Of a stretch of DNA of 64,000 nucleotides, positions 1 through 11,521 are shown one piece after another. Positions within the stretch are counted from its first letter, which is position 1. Each line of letters starts with the position of its first letter. The position numbers and the translations under genes were made by a program. Below the pieces are notes generated by a model that saw only the letters and a list, made by a program, of their open reading frames with translations, did not search any database and was not told the origin of the DNA. Origin of the DNA: Chondrilla cf. caribensis (taxonomy: Eukaryota; Porifera; Demospongiae; Chondrillida; Chondrillidae); NCBI GenBank assembly GCA_964020155.1, contig OZ026563.1, positions 2,477,940 through 2,541,939 of the forward strand, written 5' to 3'.

Positions 1-1
1 A

Positions 2-3000
2 AGATGTCTTCCCACCACACTCATCTGTCCTAAAGGAATGCTTAAAGAGTTGTACCATGTGGAGGAGGGACGGTTTCCACTACCTGAATTCCTCAAGGAT
101 GATGATGTTAAGGAGACTCTTATAAATCTTGGAATGTCTCGGTATGAACTGAGAGATGAAGATGTTGTTGAAAGAGCACATACAATTCAAACGCTGCCAC
201 ATGATCAAGCTCTAGAAAGATCCAACAGTCTCATCACTTACCTCATGTCTGTTCACTGTCGAGAACTGTTGAAAGCATATTCAATATCTGCTTCAGACAA
301 ACCTATACAGCACCCTTTTCCTGCACTATTGTTTGATGTTCACTTTTTGCCTGTTTTACAAAGACCAAAGGGTACATCTATTCCTTGGTTTGGAGACAAT
401 CATTACTTCGCCTCTCCAAATGATCTCAATTGTCTTTCATCTTCATACAAAACATTTACCAATGGTCTTATTTTGGATTATGATGGTTCTGAGCTTCAAA
501 AACTTTTTGATTTCAAAGTGCCAAGCCTAAATGATGTACAACAGAATTTTGAGGCCATAATCTGTTGGGCAGAGCAACATGGGGACAGTCTCATATCAGA
601 AGCTGATACATTATTCCTTAATAAAGTGATGCCAAAGATCTACACTTATTTCAGTGATCCAGACGGTACGCTTATGGATTCCAAGTACTTTTCAAAGTTA
701 GGCAGTCGACCTTGTATCTGGCAAAATGTGGAATACAATGGAGTACCGGTTTCAAAGTTTCTTTCTCCATCTCAAGTGGTTAGCTCTAAGGCTCATCTTA
801 GAATCAGTTACTATCCATATTTGGTCAAGCTGAGCCCTGAAAATGAGAGATATGCAACTCTTTTCCATGCATTTGGCGTCAAAGAGTCTATTTCAGCTCA
901 ACAAATACCAAATGTACTTAAAAACATCACTGATGATATGGATAACACTCCTATCACAACTGCTGATGGTCTATTGGACTTTGTTGCCAGTATTGCACAT
1001 CTCTTAGCTCATCTTCCTGATTCTGACTTAATGGATTTGAAAGACAATAATTATGTTATATATCTTCCTAATGAAGAGGGTATTATGAAAGAAAGTTTTC
1101 AAATGGCATATAAGGAAAGTGTGGCCTCAGATTCTAGTTTTTTCCCTGATGAACTGATGAAAGGGTGCACTCAGTTTGTACATTCTCAAATTCCAAAACA
1201 AGATGCTAAGTTGCTGGGAGTTGAGGATTTGCTCTCCAGGATTATGAGTCAGTTTGAAGATAATGAATTTCTGAAAGAGGAGGAATTTGGACAAAAAGAG
1301 GATCTCTGTACCAGACTCAATAACATCCTGTCACAGTATCCATGTGATGTATCAATTTTCAAAGAGTTCATTCAAAATGCTGAAGATGCTACAGCCAGTG
1401 AGATAGTGTTTGTTGTTGATCGAAGAGATACATTTGGACAAAGGTCTTTATTTGCTGACCATGACGGTTGGAAGTCTCTTCAAAGGATACCTTCACTGCT
1501 TGTATTCAACAACCGTAAGTTCAAAGAGAAAGACATTGAGAGCATTAAACAGCTAGGAGTAGGTGGCAAAGGAGAGTCATTGGACAAGATTGGTCGATTT
1601 GGGATTGGATTCAATGTAGCCTACCACGTCACAGACTGTCCCATGTTTGTATCATATGGAGAAGGTGGCCAAGCAGAGAACTTCTGTGTGTTTGACCCCA
1701 ACTTGATATTTGTGCCCAAAGCAAGACGACGTAAGCAACCAGGAGCAAGGTACATTATGAAGAATGTTGATGGAAGGAACAGCAGTGAACACTTTCAAGA
1801 CCAGTTTGCTCCTTTTCTTGGAGACATTATTCCCACAGTGGCCTCCACCATTGAAGGCTGTTTTGATGACTATTCTGCTGGGTGGCCTTCTGGGTTTGCT
1901 GTGTTTCGCTTGCCATTAACCAGATTGAAGGAATCATATTCTTTTGAGACTAAATTGAAATATGGGTATCATATGGAGGTTTCAGATCTCCAACAACTTG
2001 TGAACAACCTGAGATCACAAGCTCCATCAATGCTGCTATTCCTCAGTCACATAAAAAGAATATCAATGTTTGAAATTACAAAAGATGGTGAAATTGTGGA
2101 CCCTTGGTCTGTGGCCGCCAAACTTACCGAGGATGGAGGAAGGATGTGTGCTGAATTTGCTGGCAATATACAACGTATGTGTTCTGCAATTTGCAGCAGT
2201 GAAGGCTTTACCTCTATCCCTAATAGCTTGAATGTAACTTACAATATTGAAACTCACATTTTTCTTCCAATAATAACACCCACAACTAAGAATTCCGGAG
2301 AATCTGATATGGAATATACTGTTGTGATTGGCGCACCAGTAGAGACAGAATCACACACATCTGCTCAGGATTCTGTAGACGAGGAAAATCCCCCACCATC
2401 TCCTTCAATTACCTCTCCCGGAAATGATCCACCAATATGCTGGATAGTTAGCAAGCGTTTTGGGCTATCAGATATACCAAGTGATCTCTTGTACTCAGCA
2501 GGAGACAACCATCTCTTTCCAATAGCAGGTGTGGCTGTACCTCTGACAGACAAGAGGTCAAAAGACGAGTTCACTGGCAAACTCTTTACTCACTTACCCC
2601 TCCCACTGGAGAGTGGTATTCCAGCTCATATTAATGCTCACTTTTGGGTGGACCAGTCACGTAAGCATTTGGAAAATTCAGGATCTGGAAAGAGAGCTCA
2701 TTTAAAAGACTGGAACAAAGTGTTAATTCAGCAGGTTGTGTCTCGAGCATATTTGGAGGCATTACTGAAGTGTAGAGAGTTTGTTCTGAAGGACGACGTG
2801 AGCTCTGTACAGTGGTACTACAAACTGCTCTTAACCGACAGTGTACAGGGATCATCATTACTATTTGATGATTTCAGCTTCAAAGATGTGATTTATCAAC
2901 TACTTCTTGAAAGCCAAGCTCAAGTACTGTTAGCTGATGAACTAGACCCAAAGGATTCTAGAATGAAGTGGCTAGCGTTGACTGCAAACCAGAAAAATAC

Positions 3001-6000
3001 TAACAAAGGATGGTTCCTTGATGGTCATGAAGATATCAGAAAGGTCTTGCTGTCTCTAGGAGTACAGATCACAGTAGCTCCTGAGTCAGTGAATTCCTTT
3101 GCTGAAATCACAGCCGTGGAGACTGCCTACTGTGGTCAGGTGACTTCAGAATTAGTGAGAAAGTACCTCAGAGAGCCTGCCATGCATTGCAGTATTGATG
3201 AGAAAGTGATTGTTCCAGCTCTAATACCACTCCTGGAGTATGTTCTTGAGGATATTCAATTATGTTCTGAACGTTCCAAAGTAAATGGGCTGCATTTGAT
3301 GTTGACAATGAGTGATGAATTTCAACCCATTGATGATACTTCCCCACTTTATGGACAAGACTTTCCATTCGGTGAACCTTTACCAGAACATACTGCAAAG
3401 TATTTCATTTCTTCAGTATTATGGCAGGAGGAAACGCTAAGAAAGAGGTTGATAGATTTGGGGCTAATACAACGTGTCCCACCTGAATTTGTTGCCAAAC
3501 ACATCGAACTTCCAAGGCAGCCAATAGTGGACCTCCGTCAATGTTACTGTGAAAGGCTTGTCAGCCTCTGGATTTACATAGTAGACATTTCCACGTCAAG
3601 CCCAATAACCCTGGATCATTTCTCTGAGGTTGCCATTATTCCTACTAACCAGTCAACCTTAGTATCGGTTGAGATGGCAAAATCTGTACTCAGAGAATAT
3701 GGATGCGTTCAATTGTTGCAGGAGCTAGCAGTACCTGTGGTGGACTTCTCAGTGCTTCATGGTCTTGATGATTCCTTGACTAGCAAGTGTACTGATCTTA
3801 TTCGTCCAAGGTTGGCTGTTGAGAACAAACCCAATGACGTACTTGATGTACTGCAGACAGCAGTTATACATGGGCAACTCCAGGTCTGTACTAAAATAAC
3901 AGACAAGATTGTGAATCAGTTTGTGGGGTTTATTCAAGACTGTGATAAGCAGTTAATCCAAAGCTGTCAGAAGATATTGCGGGGCCTTACCATATACAAG
4001 ATGGTGACTGGAGAGTGGCAATCCTTGGAGGGATGTGGACAGGTGTACGCTTTACCACAGGAGAAGGTACCTTGTGATGGTCTGAAGGAAATTACCTGTT
4101 CAATTAATATTATTGAGATACAATCATTATATGAAAGCTATTACAAAGCTATCGGTGTTAAACTTCTAACTCACCTTACCTTCTATGGGAAAATCATCAT
4201 CCCACACTTTTGTAGTTTTTCTACTGAAGCAATGATTGGTCATCTTAATCACATTTGCAGCAGGAACGACCTGGAGAGTATCAAGAAGGAAATGAGCAAT
4301 ATCAAGTTCATTTGTGATGAGAAGAAACGGTCTTTTCACTCAGCGTCAGATTATTATGACCAAGATGTGTCACTTTTCAAGGCTTTTCTCACTGAGGACC
4401 ATTTCCCTCCACCACTTTGGTTGGAACACCTTCCCCTCCTAAGGCAAATTGGCCTCAAGAGTACCGTCACTGATAAACTGTGGATACAATTTGCAAGGAA
4501 GGTTACAACTCTGCCTAAATGTGAGGCCAGACAAAACTCTCACATGTTGCTTGAATGGTTGCAAGGTCGAATTGGAAGTGTATTGAGTCAGACTAATAAA
4601 CATGAATTTGATGTGGGCAAGCGGAATCTTGTTCAATTTCTTAGCTCAATTACTGACATCCCATTTTTACCTCACTTGTATCCTCCAACAGTTGATTTAC
4701 TTTTTCATCAGCTGAAAGGGTGCAATTTTTCTCCACCAAGCTTTCCTGGATCATTGGTGTGCTTCAGGAATTCAATTCTTTGCGAACCTGATCAAGAATT
4801 TCTTGTTTGTTTGATTGAGTCACAATCTCTTGTTATGTCTACACAGCTGGTTGGTGAAAGTACAAGGATAACTGATGAGACGAGAACCATTCTTCTAGAT
4901 GCTTTGAGTATGAAGTGCCCTACAGACGGAGATGTATGCCAAAATTTATTACGTCTGTCTTCATTTATTGATGAATGTACATTTAGTTTATCTTCCAAGC
5001 AATCTACTGAGGTCACTAAAGGATTCCAAGATCTCTTTGCCTGTCACTATAACTTTCTCTGCTCCCACCTGAAAGTAGTGAAGGCTGAATTGAGGGATAA
5101 AAAATGTCTCTTTTTGCCAAGTGACGACAGTACAACATTCAGAATATCCAAGGGCTCTGAGCTGGTCAGAGATCACAAGACAACCCGCCGTCCATACATG
5201 AAGTACTTACCTTGTTTACCTTCATACCTCAGAGATCCAAAGTACAAGTCCTTCCTCACTGAAATTGGCGTGGTATCAAATATCACTGTGAAACATATCA
5301 TCCAAGTACTGGATGAATTATTTGCAATAAAATCCAACTCTAGTGTGCGAGAATGTGTTAATGCCCTGTACATAGATCTTGTGGAAGTTCTAAGAGGTCC
5401 TCAAAATGGAGATGCTATTGCCGATGTGCAGAAGCGTCCATCAATTCCGTTACCAGATGAAAGCATGATGCTACGTCCATCCACTGAACTTGTACTAAAT
5501 GATGCTCCATGGATTAGAGACAGACTGAAGGAATGCTCAGTATATCGTTTTATTAAAACTCCTCCAAAACTGCTAGGAGGAGGAGAGATAACCCTACCAG
5601 CATGCTTGAAGGTGGAACCCTTGAGCACACTTATCTGTGAAGAACTGGATAAGCCTGCTGTGTTGAACACAGAAAATCACTGTGTAGCTGATTTACGAGC
5701 AAAATGTGTCCAAACGGTAGGTGGGGATGATACACATGCTGTGATCCAGGAGTGTCCTTATTCCGGTCCATTTGTCCATTTTCTCCGATCTGAGGAGTTT
5801 GAGAATGGTCTGAAACGATTGATGAGCCACAGCTTGAATGGGAAACCACTCACTAGTGAACACCTGGACAGTGTTCAGGAGGTCCAAGGGCTTGAAGTGA
5901 AGTGTGTATATGCCATTAGAACATCACTCAAGAATCGTGTAACAGGACGCACTATTCCTGGTAGCGAGAATGAGGATGTTCCTTGTTACCTTGATGAGGG

Positions 6001-9000
6001 ATGCTCTCCAAAGTGTCTCTATGTGAGATTTCATCCTAAGAATGAAAACGCAAGGAATGACCTACTCTTGGATGAAGTGGTGCAATCACTTTTGCGAGTG
6101 TTGAAACGTGATGATATAAATAGTTTACATCTACTTCAATTGCTCCGGTTGAGTGATCCAAAGAAGGTTGATGAAACCCTTGATCGCCTGAAAATCAAAG
6201 TGTATTCTCCACAAAAAGATGATATCAGTGGCCAGATAGCAGAGGAGGAAGAAGGACGAGGCACTATAGTAGATGACCTTGAGTACATCATCACTTGTAA
6301 TTATGGAGAAGGTGATTTAGTTAAGTACTGCAAGGCTGACAGTGAGACTGTGGTTGCCAGGGTGATAAAAGTGGAATCCCAGGATATTGAAGGGGATAAT
6401 CCCTACCCTCTCACAGTTCATGTGAAGATATTATCTGATGAAAGAAAGGAAAAGATGAACTCTTTGCTAGTTTGTAACTTCCTACCACAAGCAGAAGTAG
6501 CACAGCTGAAGACATTGTACAGCATCAAAGGTTCAAGCAATCCCTCTGGCCTGTCTGAGGAGAAGAGCATTGTACTTGAACTTCCTTGTGGAGATCAGTG
6601 GCAACTCAAGACCTACATCTCTACAGTTCTGGAGACCGTCCAGGAGTCATATTCCAAGGAACAGATATACTTCAGTATTGAGAGACTCCTGTTTCAGCTA
6701 CACTTTAACTGTGTACACAGACACAAGCAACCTGAGATGTTCCTTCAGGCAGGCCGTACATTCTTGAATGAAGTTGAGAGAAAATTGGATTTTAAGGAAA
6801 ATAAAGTATTTCTGGATTCTCTTCATGATAAGATTAGAACTATGGAGTCTCAGGTCCAGTCCCAGCCGCAGTCACAATACGAGGAGGAAGAGAGTGAGAT
6901 GAGCTCTGTAGCCTACAGCCAAATGAGCTCGTGGTCTGTACCATGTGCACCTAGCACACAACAACCTGTGGGAACACCAACCAACACTGCCACCATTGGT
7001 CACTATCGTACAGGGTCCACCTTTCGAGGTACTCCAGTACTTGCTTCTGCTCCTACAGGCCACTCACAGCGTCAAAGAAGGGTAGGTGGTGTGAGGACCA
7101 ACTATCCGATCCATCCTGGCCCTGCTAGAATGCAAGGTGGAGGTGCTTATATCTGGAGAAGTGGGCCAGGTCCTTCTCCTGGTATTGGTCAAATTTGGCC
7201 TAGTTCTATTGTTGAACCAACCCCTGAACCACCTCCAAGAGTCAGCATGGATGATGCCCGTGTGTGGTTGAGAGATGTGTCTGATACAGACAGTATGGTT
7301 GATCACCTGTGTGAGAATACTAGGGAAATAGACGTTTTAGGACAAGATGGAAAGAGCAAGAGAGAGAAGGCATACCGGTACCCTGCTGCGGTCTGTTTCT
7401 ATGCCCATGAGATTGTTCTCAAGTGTCTGAAAGCTCTGTTCTTTGCCTACTGTGGTCTCCCAGGAGAGTTACAGGAATGCAGTAATCTGGTGGAACTCCA
7501 CCAACAGCTACTCACTCATGCGGAAATCCCCCAACCAGTGAGAGACCTGGAGATGTATGTTCACTTGGTCAGTGGACACGGCTCAACCTGCTGTGGATAC
7601 CCTTCCTTTGATCCACCTAACACACCTAACGACACACACTCTCCAATAGCAGCCAGAGAAGTACTGAGTGCAGCAAAAGCTTTTCTGGATGGTATCCAGA
7701 GGTTACCCGAAATTCGTCAATTATATTATTTCAGAGCCCAAGTGGATTTGCCTCGACCACAAGCCATAGTAAAAGGTATGTGAACAAAATTTTGTGCTAG
7801 GCTTTATCTTTGTAATACATGTGGATGTATATTTGGGAGTACTAATTTGCTGTTTGTATAGTAGGATGAGATGTTAAAAAATGGTAGTCGGGTGATTATC
7901 TGCAGAAAAAAATTGTACATGTAGTATTCTATCTGTCTGGAATATCTATGATGAGACACTACCTTTGGTTTGTTCTGCAAATTTATATAACTTATCTAAG
8001 ACTGGATCAATTGAGTGTAATTGTTCTGAGTGTATCTGTTCAAATATAAATTCAAAAGACATACTTTAAGATTCATTTGCTTTGAATATTCATGCTGTTG
8101 TATTGTTAATCAACATTCATATGACTTTGTGTATAGTTAACATTATACGTACCATATGCATGGGAATTTTCGCAGTACTAAACTTTCACGGTTTTTGAGG
8201 AATGCCTGTTCATCTGTGTACGTTAAATCCGTGAATTATTATGGTATTTGCGATTACGTAGTGTTATAATGTAATGATTATAAAATGGCAATCTATTTTC
8301 GACATACAGTGCACATTGCAAAACACAATTACAATAGAACAATGGACAATAGGTTTTGTGTTAGTTTAAATAAAGTATTGACCCAAGATATAGGTATTTT
8401 TGTTCATCCTAAATTTCGATAAGATATTGACAGCTACAGCATAGGGATCTTCTCTATTAGCGATTTCACGAACGTAATGAAGTACCCTCTCCTTTGCAAG
8501 GTGTCCATGATACCGTATAACCAGAAATATTGGCGGAAAGAATATTTGGCGGTTTTGTCGAATTTTTTATTGGCGGTTTTTATTTTGGCAGATGGCAAGC
8601 CCAGGTTATATTTATATTCATAGCCACAGTTACTGTGTTACCCAATATAAAAACCTAAATGCTTGAAATGACTTTCCAAAATGGAGTTTTCGATCGACAG
8701 CTGTATTCTGTTCCTTTCTCTTGAAGTACCAATACATCGCCATGATTATTCAAGCCACACGGACACGCAACGTTGGGATTACGTCTCTTTATTGTGACGT
8801 AATCCCGACGTTTGGCACGGGTGCTATTATTTTGGCGACTATTATGTTGGCAGGTAGTCAATCAAACCGCCAAACCGCCAAAATAAAATGACCGCCAATA
8901 TTTCCGGTTATACGGTACATAATAAACATGAAAACCATGGATACAGCTCTCTAGCGCAACCATTTTAAACTGAAAAATAATAAATTTGATTTGGCCCACA

Positions 9001-10714
9001 ACTGTGAAAATAAAATCTGTAAAAATCCTAATCTAGCTAGCTAGACCGTCCCTAAGAGGCACTGAGGGGCAGAAAAAGGAAGGGACGGTCTAGCTCACGT
9101 AGCGATCAGTTCACACCTGCCAATTAACAAATAACACGCATAGAGTTCATACAGTTCACATCACTCCATGTACATGCTAGGTGGACCATAGATATTTTAA
9201 CTCTGCTCTGAGTTATCTATGGGGGGACAGAGGGTAGCAAAGAAAGAATGGATCTAGTGTTGTATGGGTGGTTTTATCGATTATGTGATGATTCTTCGTC
9301 AGAAAATAGGCATCGGTAACATCAATGTCTCTAACCACTCTATAAACACACAGCAGACAAACTACATTCGCAAAAATTTTTCACTTGTTTGTTTATTAGA
9401 AATGTAAGAGGAGATACAATTAGGAGGACTGAATATGTTGGTTGTCCTTTCTTCGTTTTTAATCCTTCGTTGAACATATGACACTGTGGAACTTGCCGTG
9501 ACCGGTCGGGAGACATGCAATTCAACATGCAAAATACTAGTAATAGCGTTCATCTGACTGTTAGACGGGTGAATATTCCCAGCTAGTTTCAATACTGATA
9601 ACGACTACGTAGTATGATCCCCCATAACACTTAACAATTAACTAATCTGACTCACTGATTCAGAATATCATTGCCAAGATTCTTGGCAGTAGCATTTCAT
9701 TAGTTGATGGTCACGCGCTCAAGTGTAAACTGATTGCTACTTGTGCTAGACTGTCCCACCCCTCAGCATCTCTTAGGGACGGTCTAGCTAGCTAGACAAC
9801 AAAAATCCTCAAAGTTACGCAACTGCAAGTTTAGTACCACGAAAATTTTTGCACGTATGGTATTATGTACATACTACAAAAACAAGGACTCCATGTCCAA
9901 ATTACTATGAATTCTAACAATTATGCTTCATTTGAATTTACAAATTGATGTGGAAAAAACATGTTTTATGGGTGAGGTTAGAAGTCTGGTAGACAATGTC
10001 TAAACATGAGCACTGTTAACTGCAATCCATTGTTGTGCTGCTGTACTCTTATTGTGGAGCTGTGCTGCAGTTGTAGCTACTGTACTATGTTGTTGTGCAC
10101 CTGTAGATCGTCCAGACAACTGGGAGGGAGGTGCTCTTCTAGTACCAATGGATCCCCACAGCAGAGATTACAGAGAAATTGAAGGACTCTTCAGAAGCAC
10201 CATGCCATCATATCACATAGAAAAGATCGAGAGAGTTCAGAATGAGAGTCTTTGGAAGCGCTTCAGAGACTGTAAAAGGAGAATGGAAGAACATCTCCCA
10301 TCTGCTGGAGAGAAGAAACTCTTTCATGGAACTAAGCAAACTAATCCTAAAGACATCTATAGTGGAGATGCTGGATTTGATATACGTCACAGTGGTACAG
10401 GGATGTGGGGAGTTGGAAGTTACTTTGCAGTCAATGCATCTTATTCCCAAGGATACTCATATCAAAAGAGGGTCCTCGACCAGTCTAATCCGCTTCACCA
10501 GATGTTTGTGGCTAAAGTGTTGACTGGTGCTTGTATAAGGTTAGATCCAGACTGTCAATTGCGATTCCCTCCAGAGCGCACTGACCAGCAAGAAGGAAGC
10601 GTTGTCATCAGGAGAAGATACGACAGTGTGCAAGGATTCACAGAAAGGTCTGAAGTGTACATCGTCTACGACAACGCTCAGTCCTATCCAGCCTACCTTA
10701 TTACCTATACCTGA
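2..10714 (+). CDS. Sacsin-like / HEPN / PARP-catalytic fusion protein (5' partial)
   Basis: Exons 2-7775 and 10107-10714. The frame is open to the window edge, so the N-terminus lies upstream; residues below count from the first in-window Met at 38. A GHKL (Hsp90-like) ATPase of sacsin type spans about 420-650, with the N-box EFIQNAEDA and the glycine motif GRFGIGFN. Sacsin-repeat C-terminal sequence follows to about 2190. Residues 2205-2250 look like a J domain without HPD, and 2400-2570 form a HEPN domain. The exon ends AAAAG|GTATGT after codon base 1; the next exon follows CTGTAG and begins at codon base 2, giving GAT and an uninterrupted frame. Exon 2 encodes a PARP catalytic domain (LFHGTKQ, GVGSYFA, VYIVYDNAQ) whose triad reads H-Y-V, as in mono-ADP-ribosyltransferases. 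If splicing does not occur, the sacsin part stops at 7783 after GM. The fusion rests on phase and signals only. Confidence 0.75.
8511..8917. mobile_element. MITE with 26-bp TIRs, probable TA target (Tc1/mariner-like)
   Basis: The left end (8511-8536) and right end (8892-8917) are reverse complements with one mismatch. They begin TACCGTATAACC, consistent with a TA duplication outside CCGTATAACC. The interior has secondary inverted repeats of GGCGGTTT type and a palindrome built on GGGATTACGTC (8776-8809). No coding capacity is seen. Confidence 0.65.
9033..9795. mobile_element. TIR element (about 763 bp), non-autonomous
   Basis: Positions 9033-9069 and 9759-9795 are inverted repeats of 37 bp with a few mismatches, starting CTAGCTAGCTAGACCGTCCC. 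A second internal copy of the AGGGACGGTCTAG motif lies at 9081-9094. No transposase is seen. AAAAATCCT occurs on both sides (9021 and 9801) and may be target or coincidence. Confidence 0.6.
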
Positions 10715-11521
10715 GAACTAACTAAATAGTTTAGAACTGATATACGTACATAAATAGGCAGTAGTAGTGTGATAGCTATTAATAGGTCTTCATAACTTCC
10801 AAGACCATTAACTATAAAGTGGTAATAGTTTGTACCACTTATTATATTGATTTAGATAATAGTGATGATAATGATAAATTATATGCTAATATTATGTTGC
10901 TGTGTTATTGTATGATGCTGACAACATGATATCTGGTGTAGGAAAATTGGATTATACATACATTATGATATTAAAAAATAGGAATTGCACAGCTCAATAC
11001 TAGCTAGTTACATGGTTGATCGATGTATTATACATTTTTTTTCATATTATGGTATGGATGTAATCAAGTTAAATTATTGGATGCACGACATTAATATTGT
11101 ACAATTAATTAACAATATATTACAATATTATATACTACCCTGCATCCCAAATTACCCCAATTTACTTCATATTATATATACGTATGACCCAAGGCCTGTC
11201 AGATAATAATAATGATCAGTAATTGGACAGATATTATTGAGTTATATTATCCTGTAGCTACTAGCTATAGGTGAAAACCATTACAAAGTATTTTTGCACC
11301 AGTGTACTCCATATTAATATTGCAAACCAGTGTGTCGTATTAATTATATATTCGTTGTCCCCGCGTGAAGAATTGCGTTCAACTGTCCTCGGGGACCGAC
11401 TGAAAAATTACCACATAAGAAACAAAATGGCTGTTAGCACTATTGTTTAGCGTCAGAGGAAGTATAATAGTTGTATTTGGTCTTTAGATTGGTAGAACCT
11501 TAAGCGGTCGAGCTCATCATA
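10715..11521. other. AT-rich intergenic spacer
   Basis: Between the PARP stop and the ArfGAP start. It is AT-rich, with scattered short ORFs of no recognisable family. No canonical AATAAA is obvious immediately after the PARP stop, and I see no RNA gene. Confidence 0.5.

Larger units (their letters stand above)
7776..10106 (+). other. Intron joining sacsin-like and PARP exons, filled with inverted-repeat elements
   Basis: 2331 bp between donor GTATGT and acceptor CTGTAG. No further exon was recognised. Most of it is inverted-repeat DNA: an outer pair of about 40 bp (8149-8190 against 9822-9862, imperfect) enclosing two shorter TIR elements listed separately. Confidence 0.6.

Noticed and set aside
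10052..10106. MWSCAAVVATVLCCCAP as N-terminus or signal peptide of a stand-alone PARP
   Set aside because: It lies upstream of a good acceptor (CTGTAG); the phase match with the sacsin exon is a better explanation, though a separate gene is not excluded.
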